Position numbers and translations under genes: made by a program
Source of the DNA: an uncultured bacterium
Lineage (GTDB): Bacteria; Cyanobacteriota; Vampirovibrionia; Gastranaerophilales; Gastranaerophilaceae
Assembly: GCA_900551965.1 (NCBI GenBank)
Contig: URYF01000058.1
Coordinates: forward strand, 1-9,880
Direction: 5' to 3'
Length of the DNA: 9,880 bases
Part shown: positions 1 to 7,236 of the stretch, piece after piece
Layout of the letters: every line of letters begins with the position of its first letter
Numbering within the stretch: position 1 is the stretch's first letter
The notes under the pieces: model-generated
The model's input: the letters and a program-made list of their open reading frames with translations, nothing else
What the model was told of the DNA's origin: nothing
Databases searched by the model: none

Positions 1-220
1 TCAAGCTGATTTTTACAGCAGGTCCTTTTTGAGAAATTTCTACTTTGTTTTCTCTTGCTAACCAGCCTAAGCCTAAGTCAGCGAAGTTTCCTTTAAGGTC
101 TAATTCTTTTTTCATTTTTGCAAATGAAGTTGTTCCGTTAACGTTTAAGTAGTTGTAGATTTCTCCTGCTGCGAAACCGATTTGTTCTTCTTGTGATAAA
201 ATTACTTTCTTAGTTGCCAT
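1..220 (-). CDS. Small winged helix-turn-helix protein, DUF2582-like (partial, 3' end outside window)
   Basis: 73 codons are visible and the gene runs off the left edge. The start ATG at 220-218 is preceded by a strong GGAGG (230-234) with a 9-base spacer. The chain has an N-terminal helix ending in IYNYLNVNG, a second helix around FAKMKKEL, then the LGLGWLAREN segment and a beta-wing (KVEISQKGPAVKIS). This is the pattern of the short winged-helix family PF10771 (about 65-75 residues), so only a few residues should be missing. The family has no firmly known function; DNA binding is inferred from the fold. All five Asn codons are AAC and both Tyr codons TAC, unlike the AAT-rich helicase gene next door. 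Together with the good promoter and ribosome site this points to high expression. The family call rests on remembered motifs. Confidence 0.75.
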   Translation of the reverse strand, partial: MATKKVILSQEEQIGFAAGEIYNYLNVNGTTSFAKMKKELDLKGNFADLGLGWLARENKVEISQKGPAVKISL

Positions 221-272
221 TCTCTTTTTCCTCCGTGGTTTATTGTTTGTATAACACTCTTTCGATATTCAA

Positions 273-301
273 ATATTAGTTTATTTTGTGCTTATTGACA
301 A
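273..301 (-). promoter_or_regulatory. Sigma-70-type promoter of the winged-helix gene
   Basis: On the minus strand, TTGTCA (296-301) is followed after exactly 17 bases by TAATAT (273-278), one or two mismatches from consensus in each box. Transcription would start near 265 and give a leader of about 45 bases carrying the GGAGG at 230-234. Confidence 0.6.
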
Positions 302-342
302 TCGTTTTTAAAGTGTAGATTTTATTTGATTTATGCTAAAAT
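295..342 (+). promoter_or_regulatory. Possible divergent promoter for the helicase-nuclease operon
   Basis: A perfect TTGACA lies at 295-300 on the plus strand, overlapping the -35 box of the divergent gene. The matching -10 is poor: TAGATT at 316-321 is only 15 bases away. TATGCT (332-337) or TAAAAT (337-342) may be the real -10 without a good -35. The assignment is weak; some promoter is expected here because the operon has no other upstream source on this strand. Confidence 0.25.
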
Positions 343-351
343 ATACATTGT

Positions 352-357
352 AAGGAG
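352..357 (+). promoter_or_regulatory. Ribosome binding site that decides the helicase start
   Basis: AAGGAG is the only Shine-Dalgarno match upstream of the helicase gene. Two in-frame TTG codons follow, at 360 and 366. The spacer to 360 is 2 bases, too short for normal initiation. The spacer to 366 is 8 bases, so TTG 366 is the preferred start. No nearby ATG is in frame. Confidence 0.6.
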
Positions 358-365
358 TATTGAAA

Positions 366-3300
366 TTGATAATTGAGGGTAGTATTGCATCAGAAAAAAC
401 AAGCTTGCTGATTGATAAATACGCGCAGCTATTGAATTCCGGTGTTAAGTCTTCAGAAATACTTGTTCTTGTACAAAATTCTACTCTTAAAAATTCTTTT
501 ATTGAAAAAACTCTTGAAAGACTTGAGATTGATAGTTTGGAAAAACTTCAGGTTCATTCGTTTTTTTCTCTTGTGTATAATACTGTTTCTGATAACTGGG
601 CATTCTTGGAAGAAAGAAATATTTTTGATAATCCTGTTATTTTGCCGAATCTTGCCGGGCTTGAGGTTTCGCAGTTTATATTAAAAGATATTTTAAATGT
701 TGTTAAATTTCGCGGGTATAACTCAAGAATGTCGCTTCTTCACCAGATATTCAGGCGGTATTCGCTGATTGTCCAAAATAATCTTTCACAAAGAGATGTT
801 GAACAGCGGGCGGAAATTTTAAAAGAAGGGTTTTCTGATGATGCGGAACTTGCTATTAAAAAGTTTTTGCGCAAAACTCTGAAATTGCGTGATTTTGATT
901 ATCTGCGCCAGTGCTTGATGTTTAATTTTATTTATAAAAATACAAAATATTTTGAAGATATAAAATATTTGATTGTCGATGACGGGGATGAATGCACACC
1001 TATTTGTGTTGATTTTATTGAATATTTATCAAAGCAGCTTAGAGATAGTTTTATTGCTATAGATCCGCTTGGCTCAAGCAGGTGCGGTTATTTGAGTGCT
1101 GATAAAAATAATTATGAAAAATACAAAAGCATGTTTAAATCTGCGGAAATTGTTAAGCTTGATGATATTTCCAAAATGGCACCATCAGCCTTTGAGTTAT
1201 ATAAAAATGTGGTTGCTGATGAATCCAATAATCTTGATTTTTTCTCTTTTGAATCTTTTTCAAAACGCTCCGGAATGATTGAGGCTGCGGTTAATAAAAT
1301 TAAAGATTTGCTTGCTAATAAAGTTTCGCCTTGTGAAATCTCTATTGTTTCTCCCGTGATTGATGAAATGCTTAAATTTTCGCTTAGGGAAAATATTAAA
1401 AATAATGTGAATTTATTGTATTTATCAGGCAGTGAAAAGCTTATTCAAAACAGGCTTGTGCGTGCGGCTATCACTATTTTAAAACTCAATACAGAGCTAA
1501 AATATTCGCTTGAAGAATTTGATATCCGGGTTATTTTATCAGAATTTTTACAAATCCCGCTAAAGTATTGCGCTGATATTTTAGAAACCTTTCATAAAGA
1601 TAAAATTCTTATACCGTATGAGTTTGTTGATGAAGATTACAGCAAAAAATATGAAAGTTTCAGAACTCTTATTGATAAACTGTCCAATTCTACGGATAAA
1701 ATATCTGATCAGATTGTAGATATTTATAATGAGCTTTTTTGTAATGTACCATTGAGGTTTGAAGAAATAAATAAATTCAACTTTTTCTTAAAGCAGATTA
1801 TGGATTTTGAAAATGTTTTCGGGGTTGAATTTAATTCTCGCAAAATCGATATTATCCTGCAGGTTGAAAACTCGATTATTGCCGAAAATCCTTATTCTAT
1901 TCTTGAAATAAATAAAAATGACCTTGTGATTTCTACTCCGCAAAAATTGATTGATAATCATGTTAAAACCAAATACCAAATCTGGCTGGATATATCAAGT
2001 TCTGAGTGGATAAAATCAGATACAGGACCACTGTATAACGCTTGGGTGTTCCAAAAGGACTGGTATAAAAAGGATTACACAATAGAGGATAATATTTCGC
2101 TTTCAAAAGATAAGAATGGCAGAGTTTTAAGAAAACTTGCATTATGCGCCACTGATAGAGTTTTTTGCTATTCAAGTTTGTTTGATTCTAACGGTGTAGA
2201 AAACTACGGCGGGGTTGAGCCTTATATTATTGTAAATAGGGTTGAGGAAGAAACTGAAATAACTGATGCTCCTGTATTTAAGATAATTCCGCGAGATGAC
2301 CAAAAGCCTGTACTTGAATATAAATCGGGATTTATGGGGATTTCTGCGGTGCCCGGTGCAGGAAAAACAACAATTTTACTTGCATTGATTATAAACCTTT
2401 TAGAACGCGGAATAAATCCTGAGCGGATTTTTGTTTTGACTTATATGGATTCTGCGGCGAGAAATTTCAGAGAAAGAATTAAAAATGTCCGTAAAAATTC
2501 GGCAAAACTTCCTAATATAAGTACAATTCACGGATTGGCTTTGAGAATTTTAAAAGAAAACGGCAACTATGAAAAGCTCGGGTTATCATCTGATTTTGAG
2601 ATTTGTGATGATTCGCAGCGGGGCAGAATTTTGCGTGAAATATCTTCAAAACTTCGTATAGAAACAAAAACCGCGGAAGAATTTGACCGTGCTGTTTCTG
2701 TGCATAAGGCGGGCGGCGGCAAGTTTGATACCTTGATTTCCGATACTAAATTGAAAAAGTTTAAGCTGTTTTTTGAAGCATATCAGGAAAATTTAAAAGA
2801 GTATAACTTAATTGATTACGATGATATGTTGACAGGTTCAGTGAAAGTATTGAAGGAAAATCCTGACATTTTAACGTATTATCAGGATATTTGTGAATAT
2901 ATAATTGAAGATGAGGCGCAGGATTCTTCAGGTGTGCAGCAGGAGTTGATTGCTCTGTTATCGGGTAAGTATAAAAATGTAATAAGATGCGGGGATGTTA
3001 ACCAATCTATTACCGCAACGTTTTCAAATGCCGATGTTGAAGGGTTTAGACACTTTATTACCCAAAATGATAATGTTATGATGAACTGTTCGCAGCGTTG
3101 TACAAAAGATGTTTGGATATTCGCTAATAAGCTTCTTGAATCAGCTTCTGTTAAAAATGACAGTAAGAATGCGTTTTTTAAAATGCTTATGCAGCCTGTA
3201 GAAGGTAAAAATCCTCAACCTTATGGCAGCGGGTGCGCGGTTGTTGGAGAGGTTTTCGACTCAGATGTTGATGAAAAGAATTTTGTTTTAAAAACTATAA

Positions 3301-4271
3301 AAGATGCGCTTTCTAAAAATCCTGATTACACAGTTGGGATTTTGCTCAGGAATAACTATCAGGTTGCATCATGGCAGAGTCTGATTGAAAACAGCGGGTT
3401 AAAGGTTATTACAAGGAACCAGTGCCTGGAACAAAAAGCGATATTCAGAGTTATTTTTGCTGTCATGAAAATGGTTTTAAATCCGTTTGATAATCATAAT
3501 ATTGCGGATAACTATACAATTTTAGCGGATTTAGGTCTGTATAAACGAGGGCTTGATAATGAAATCAGGAAGTATGAAAATCCGTTTATCGGGGTTAATT
3601 CTGATTATCTTGATAATGTTGACTTAGAACAATTTTATTGGGATTTGAATTATTGGGTATCGCTCTGTTATTTAACCCCTAATGAGCTTGCTGTTAAAAT
3701 TGGTATGCAATTTTTCAAAAGTGATATTGAAAAATCAAATATTTACCTTATTTCTACATTGATTAAGAGGATTTGTATAAAAAATAATTCGCTTGAATAT
3801 GCACTTTCCCGTCTTGCAGAACTTTCTAAAAAGCCAAATTTAAGCGGGTTTAAATTCTTTTCGGAAGAAGATGAAGATGACAAAACGTTTTTGGCCGGTA
3901 AAGTTCAGATTATGACGATGCATAAATCTAAAGGGGATGAGTTTAATATCGTATTTATTCCTGAATTGACCGAAAAAAATCTTCCGCTCGGGATAAATTC
4001 TATTAATCTAAAATCTTCGGCATTTATTGAATCCGTGAAAAATTTCAATCCAGATTATAAGCCGAAATCTGATTATGAATTGAAACAGGAAATTTTGGAA
4101 GAAAATTTGAGGCTGTTATATGTTGCGATTACTCGTGCAAAAAATAAATTATATATTACTGCCGCCTCAAAAACTAAGAACCGGTATAATAAAGTGGCAA
4201 CCCAAGAGGTAAATATTATATTTCCGGAACTTCTTGGAATAACGGGCATGAAAGGAGAACCTGATGCTTAA
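366..4271 (+). CDS. Tandem superfamily-1 helicase: degenerate AddB-like module fused to active UvrD/AddA-like module
   Basis: This is an ATP-dependent DNA helicase of about 1,301 residues, probably for double-strand-break end processing (numbering from TTG 366). The C-terminal module (about 640-1301) has all SF1A motifs: Q646; Walker A AVPGAGKT (661-668, Lys667); Ia LTYMDSAAR (691-699); Ib TIHGLALRIL; II DEAQD (849-853); III GDVNQS (876-881); V MTMHKSKGDEF with His1186 and Gly1190; VI VAITRA (1253-1258, Arg1257). The N-terminal half repeats the same order in decayed form: GSIASEKT (5-12, Glu in place of the last Walker A Gly), a VHSFFSLVY Ib-like motif (from 63), IVDDGDECTP (203-212, Asp for the catalytic Glu), AIDPLGSS as motif III (from 231), and a CATDR motif VI remnant (594-598). 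It has no nuclease domain; the next, overlapping gene supplies one. This resembles AddAB/AdnAB, where one motor is dead, but here both motors share one chain. The active-helicase call is firm. The AddAB-type role is inferred. Confidence 0.88.
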   Translation: MIIEGSIASEKTSLLIDKYAQLLNSGVKSSEILVLVQNSTLKNSFIEKTLERLEIDSLEKLQVHSFFSLVYNTVSDNWAFLEERNIFDNPVILPNLAGLEVSQFILKDILNVVKFRGYNSRMSLLHQIFRRYSLIVQNNLSQRDVEQRAEILKEGFSDDAELAIKKFLRKTLKLRDFDYLRQCLMFNFIYKNTKYFEDIKYLIVDDGDECTPICVDFIEYLSKQLRDSFIAIDPLGSSRCGYLSADKNNYEKYKSMFKSAEIVKLDDISKMAPSAFELYKNVVADESNNLDFFSFESFSKRSGMIEAAVNKIKDLLANKVSPCEISIVSPVIDEMLKFSLRENIKNNVNLLYLSGSEKLIQNRLVRAAITILKLNTELKYSLEEFDIRVILSEFLQIPLKYCADILETFHKDKILIPYEFVDEDYSKKYESFRTLIDKLSNSTDKISDQIVDIYNELFCNVPLRFEEINKFNFFLKQIMDFENVFGVEFNSRKIDIILQVENSIIAENPYSILEINKNDLVISTPQKLIDNHVKTKYQIWLDISSSEWIKSDTGPLYNAWVFQKDWYKKDYTIEDNISLSKDKNGRVLRKLALCATDRVFCYSSLFDSNGVENYGGVEPYIIVNRVEEETEITDAPVFKIIPRDDQKPVLEYKSGFMGISAVPGAGKTTILLALIINLLERGINPERIFVLTYMDSAARNFRERIKNVRKNSAKLPNISTIHGLALRILKENGNYEKLGLSSDFEICDDSQRGRILREISSKLRIETKTAEEFDRAVSVHKAGGGKFDTLISDTKLKKFKLFFEAYQENLKEYNLIDYDDMLTGSVKVLKENPDILTYYQDICEYIIEDEAQDSSGVQQELIALLSGKYKNVIRCGDVNQSITATFSNADVEGFRHFITQNDNVMMNCSQRCTKDVWIFANKLLESASVKNDSKNAFFKMLMQPVEGKNPQPYGSGCAVVGEVFDSDVDEKNFVLKTIKDALSKNPDYTVGILLRNNYQVASWQSLIENSGLKVITRNQCLEQKAIFRVIFAVMKMVLNPFDNHNIADNYTILADLGLYKRGLDNEIRKYENPFIGVNSDYLDNVDLEQFYWDLNYWVSLCYLTPNELAVKIGMQFFKSDIEKSNIYLISTLIKRICIKNNSLEYALSRLAELSKKPNLSGFKFFSEEDEDDKTFLAGKVQIMTMHKSKGDEFNIVFIPELTEKNLPLGINSINLKSSAFIESVKNFNPDYKPKSDYELKQEILEENLRLLYVAITRAKNKLYITAASKTKNRYNKVATQEVNIIFPELLGITGMKGEPDA

Positions 4272-4923
4272 TAATTTTTCTCCAAATATGATTAAAACAT
4301 ATCAAACCTGTCCGAAAAAGTTCTACTACAAGTACATAGAACATGTAAACGTGCCATTATCCGCTCGTCCGTTTGAAAAAGGTAAGAAAATCCACGCTCT
4401 TGCAAACTATTTTCTGCAAGGGATTAATATTTCAAGGATAGAATCCGCGCTGACCCAATCTGAATGTGAGGTCTGGAATTGCCTTTTAAATAATCCGTTT
4501 TTTCAAAAAGAGTGTTATAAGTCAGAATATCAATTATCTTGCAGGTTAATAAACTCTTCAAGTTCTGCAGAAACCGTTTTTTGGGTCGGTGGGCGTTTAG
4601 ATGCAGTGGTTCATGATTTTGACGAATATTATATTCTTGATTATAAAACCGGCTCTATCCCAAAATGTCCCGAGTATGATGCGCAGACAATGATTTATTT
4701 GCTGAGTCTTGATAGATTTTTGAAAAACTATGACTCACTATCCTTTGTCTATATTGATTTAAAAAATAAAAATAATTATGTGATAAAGTTTAATCAAACC
4801 CTGAAGTTGGAGTATGAAAAAAGATTATTTGAAATATGTGATAAGATTTCCAAAGATACGCTTTATAACCCTTGTGATAATTGTCAGTATTGTGAATATT
4901 CAAAACTCTGCGGGGGTAAATAA
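4264..4923 (+). CDS. RecB/AddB-family PD-(D/E)XK nuclease with Fe-S cysteine cluster
   Basis: 219 residues, far shorter than AddB or RecB, and consisting of little more than the nuclease domain (PDDEXK_1 type). The metal-site residues are present in order: His44 in GKKIH, Glu88, Asp113 in GGRLDAV, Asp126 and Lys128 in ILDYKTG, and the family's Gln141/Tyr145 (QTMIY). Cys16 in the opening YQTCPKKFYYKY motif and a C-terminal C-x2-C-x2-C-x5-C (Cys204, 207, 210, 216) match the AddB-type 4Fe-4S staple, in which one N-terminal and three C-terminal cysteines pin the domain ends together. The start ATG has AAAGGAG (4251-4257) 6 bases upstream and overlaps the helicase stop by 8 bases, so translation is coupled. 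I infer that it works as a subunit with the tandem helicase, cutting DNA strands as they are unwound. A Cas4-like nuclease is the alternative by size, but no CRISPR genes or arrays are nearby. Confidence 0.85.
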   Translation: MLNNFSPNMIKTYQTCPKKFYYKYIEHVNVPLSARPFEKGKKIHALANYFLQGINISRIESALTQSECEVWNCLLNNPFFQKECYKSEYQLSCRLINSSSSAETVFWVGGRLDAVVHDFDEYYILDYKTGSIPKCPEYDAQTMIYLLSLDRFLKNYDSLSFVYIDLKNKNNYVIKFNQTLKLEYEKRLFEICDKISKDTLYNPCDNCQYCEYSKLCGGK

Positions 4924-4985
4924 CAATCTAGGGTGGAGTGCTCGGAAAGAGATAGGACATGTCTTTGAGGCACGAAGTGCTGTAG
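4924..4985. other. Convergent intergenic spacer, GC-rich, with a short hairpin
   Basis: This 62-base gap lies between the tail-to-tail nuclease and pdxA genes. Positions 4931-4985 are about 53% G+C, well above the surrounding DNA. GCAC-GAA-GTGC (4970-4980) forms a 4-bp stem with a 3-base loop, AGTGCT occurs twice (4937-4942 and 4976-4981), and GACATGTC at 4956-4963 is a perfect palindrome. Neither strand has a T-run after the hairpin, so it is not a standard intrinsic terminator. It may be a dispersed intergenic repeat. Confidence 0.4.
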
Positions 4986-5912
4986 TTATATAACCTCTTT
5001 GATTGCTGCAATCATGCCTGTCGGGTCTGCCATATTTCTTCCTGCGATGTCAAATGCTGTCCCGTGTCCCGGAGAAGTTCTTACAATGTCTAATCCGATT
5101 GTCATATTAACTGTTTTTATGCCCGCAACGGTTTTAATAGGAATCAAACCTTGGTCGTGATAGTTTGCAATATAGCAGTCAAATTCATCTTTTTCATTAT
5201 TATAATAATGCTTTGCGGCATCAATAAATAACGTATCGGAAGGTTTTGGCATTGCGATACTTATTCCTGACTTTTGAAGTTCTTTAACTGCAGGGATTAA
5301 AATAGCCATCTCCTCATTTCCTAAAATTCCGTCTTCACCGGCATGAGGATTAAATCCGCATAGCGCAAATTTTGGATTGTTTATTTTAAATTGTGTTTCA
5401 AAAGTTCTTACGAGGTTTTTTACCTTAGTTATAACAATTTCTTTTGTCAGGTGAATATCTTTTAGCGCGCAATGACGGGTTAAAAGCAGCACTCTAAAGT
5501 TATTGGCAACAAAAAGCATCTCAGCAAGCTGATTATCGTGGGATAAACATTTTTGCAAAACTTCTGTCTGACCGTTAAAAACATGTCCTGCTAAATGCAG
5601 TGCATTTTTTGCGACTGGTGCTGTAACTATTGCTTTTGGCTGAATTTCACAAACTTTTACAAGAGATTTGTATGAAAATTCTCCGCCTTCTTTTGTGACT
5701 TTTCCGGGTTCAACTTCACCATCATAAGGAATTTCAATAATTTCGTAATCCTTATCCGGTTTCCCGTAATAGTTTAAGATTTTGGAATTTGAAATTATAA
5801 CAACTTTATCCCGGGGTAAATTAAGCTCATTAAGTGCTTTTATTGTAATCTCAGCACCAATTCCGTTTGGGTCGCCTGTTGTTATTGCTATTTTATTTTT
5901 GTATTTTTCCAT
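4986..5912 (-). CDS. PdxA-family 4-phospho-hydroxyacid dehydrogenase (4-hydroxythreonine-4-phosphate or 4-phospho-threonate/erythronate type)
   Basis: A cytoplasmic, metal- and NAD(P)-dependent enzyme that oxidises and decarboxylates phosphorylated four-carbon acids. PdxA proper acts in pyridoxal phosphate synthesis; PdxA2 makes dihydroxyacetone phosphate from 4-phospho-threonate or -erythronate. The start ATG at 5912-5910 gives 308 residues; the frame extends upstream to 5957 inside the preceding gene, but GAAGG sits just before the 5912 start. Visible motifs are TTGDPNGIGAE (11-21), three metal-site histidines (His147, His190 in FNPHAGE, His252 in YHDQG), and Lys260, Asn269 and Arg278 in the C-terminal substrate site. 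Where E. coli PdxA has His-Thr in its GHTE motif, this protein has Gln115-Thr116. It lies 4 bases after the acid-sugar kinase gene, which favours the PdxA2 role, but PLP synthesis cannot be excluded from one window, so no symbol is assigned. Confidence 0.85.
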   Translation of the reverse strand: MEKYKNKIAITTGDPNGIGAEITIKALNELNLPRDKVVIISNSKILNYYGKPDKDYEIIEIPYDGEVEPGKVTKEGGEFSYKSLVKVCEIQPKAIVTAPVAKNALHLAGHVFNGQTEVLQKCLSHDNQLAEMLFVANNFRVLLLTRHCALKDIHLTKEIVITKVKNLVRTFETQFKINNPKFALCGFNPHAGEDGILGNEEMAILIPAVKELQKSGISIAMPKPSDTLFIDAAKHYYNNEKDEFDCYIANYHDQGLIPIKTVAGIKTVNMTIGLDIVRTSPGHGTAFDIAGRNMADPTGMIAAIKEVI

Positions 5913-5916
5913 TTTG

Positions 5917-7236
5917 TTAGCCTTCGTGTTTTTCGAAGTATTTAAGAATTTCAACAAGAGTATTAACTCCGCCGAGGTTTCCTGATTTTGTAACTATCCA
6001 CTGATCGGAATTTGCGTTTTTGCTGAGCGCGATAGCCGGCAGAACCTCATCAATCAGCTGTAACTGGTTTGCATCAATTGCATTGCAGCATTTGTAGGAT
6101 GTTTCTCCGCCAAGTGTTATTAAAATTGCTTTTTTCTTCTCTAAAACTTGTTTAGACAAATCAGAAAGAAAATCTGTTATAACATTTGCCAATCCTGATT
6201 TTGTTAAATCGGCTTTTATTGTTTCTTCTGAAAATCCGTCAAAATTTTTCAATAGTTTTGAAGTATGAATAAGTACGATATTGTTATTGCCTAAATTAGA
6301 AACAATTCTATCAACAAGTTCTTCTTGAACCCCTGATAATACAGTGTTCATATCAAGTTCAATTATTAAACTGTTTTCTTCGTAATCATCATCTTGTTCA
6401 AATTTATCAATCTGACTCGCTGTAATTTGTGTTGCACTGCCTGATACAATAAGTTTAGGTAATTTAGGAAGTTTCACCGATAAAATTTCGTTATTTTCTT
6501 CCTGAGGAAACCACTGATTGCTTAGAACTTTTCCTGCTGCAGCTGTTCCAACCGGCAGAATTTTATAGTTAGATTTTTGCATAGCAAGAACAACCTGTTC
6601 CAAATCAGTTGTTGATACTGAATCAATAACTATGATTTTAACACCGTTTTCAATTAGTTTATTCATTGCCTGCAGTATAGGACCTGCACCAATCATAACT
6701 GTTTTAAGTTCTATTAAACCGACTAACTCTCCAAGGTTTTCCCCAAGCTGCTGTTTTAAAAGTGTCGGCAGATGAGATTCCGATATTGGAGAATACGGAT
6801 CTCTTGCCATTTCTGTTCTTTCTATAGGAACTCCGCGCAATAGATGGTACCCGCCAACCGTAATTCTTCCTTCTTGAGGAAATGCAGGCATAATAACCGC
6901 AGCATCCCATTCAAGAACTTCCAGCATAGACATGACTTCAACCGCGATATTTCCTCTTATTGTTGAATCGATTTTTTTATAGAAAAAGTCAGGATTAATC
7001 TTTTCTACAAAAAGCTGGGTGGCTTCTTTAACCTTTTCAAATGCTTCTTTTGGCGAAATGTTCCTTGATTCTGTAGATAAAGCCCAAGCTTGCTGAATAT
7101 CAGCTGCAGCCGGTTCTATTTCAGCATTAAGCAGAATGTTAGTTTCAGCACCATTTAATTTGAATTGTAATGCGGTATCATTTGCACCTGTAAGATCGTC
7201 TGCAATAATACCGACGGTGTTTGAATTAATTATCAT
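5917..7236 (-). CDS. Four-carbon acid-sugar kinase family protein (DUF1537/OtnK-DtnK type)
   Basis: A cytoplasmic ATP-dependent kinase expected to phosphorylate the 4-hydroxyl of a C4 sugar acid such as threonate or erythronate. 439 residues, near the family's usual length of about 420. The N-terminal substrate domain carries IADDLTGAND (11-20), the KKIDSTIRGN signature (87-96, with Asp90, Arg94 and Asn96) and PAFPQEGR (117-124), followed by the G-x-P-x-x-x-T and DPYSP segments (135-150). The C-terminal nucleotide domain has a VSGSAT segment, GGETS (376-380) and KSGNLGG (417-423). The usual E-V-x-P-G-V-P stretch is altered (EVLPAIAL, 397-404). Its ATG overlaps the ssb stop in an ATGA, and pdxA follows after 4 bases, so the three genes should be co-transcribed and translationally coupled. 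The exact substrate cannot be read from sequence. D-threonate, D-erythronate, L-threonate and, less likely, 4-hydroxythreonine are candidates. Confidence 0.85.
   Translation of the reverse strand: MIINSNTVGIIADDLTGANDTALQFKLNGAETNILLNAEIEPAAADIQQAWALSTESRNISPKEAFEKVKEATQLFVEKINPDFFYKKIDSTIRGNIAVEVMSMLEVLEWDAAVIMPAFPQEGRITVGGYHLLRGVPIERTEMARDPYSPISESHLPTLLKQQLGENLGELVGLIELKTVMIGAGPILQAMNKLIENGVKIIVIDSVSTTDLEQVVLAMQKSNYKILPVGTAAAGKVLSNQWFPQEENNEILSVKLPKLPKLIVSGSATQITASQIDKFEQDDDYEENSLIIELDMNTVLSGVQEELVDRIVSNLGNNNIVLIHTSKLLKNFDGFSEETIKADLTKSGLANVITDFLSDLSKQVLEKKKAILITLGGETSYKCCNAIDANQLQLIDEVLPAIALSKNANSDQWIVTKSGNLGGVNTLVEILKYFEKHEG

Noticed and set aside
4264..4923. The small nuclease as a CRISPR Cas4.
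   Set aside because: Cas4 and AddB nucleases share the Fe-S staple, but there is no array or other cas gene in the window. The overlap with the tandem helicase supports a recombination role.
366..4923. The helicase-nuclease pair as a dedicated anti-phage system.
   Set aside because: No other defence gene, mobile element or attachment site is visible, and base composition matches the neighbours. A housekeeping AddAB-like role is the simpler reading, though defence cannot be ruled out.
4970..4980. The GCAC-GAA-GTGC hairpin as a bidirectional terminator for nuclease and pdxA.
   Set aside because: The stem is only 4 bp and no T-run follows on either strand.
5913..5957. An upstream extension of the pdxA reading frame by 15 codons.
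   Set aside because: It would overlap the end of the kinase gene, has no better ribosome site, and the extra residues are outside the family's conserved start. The ATG at 5912 fits the family length.
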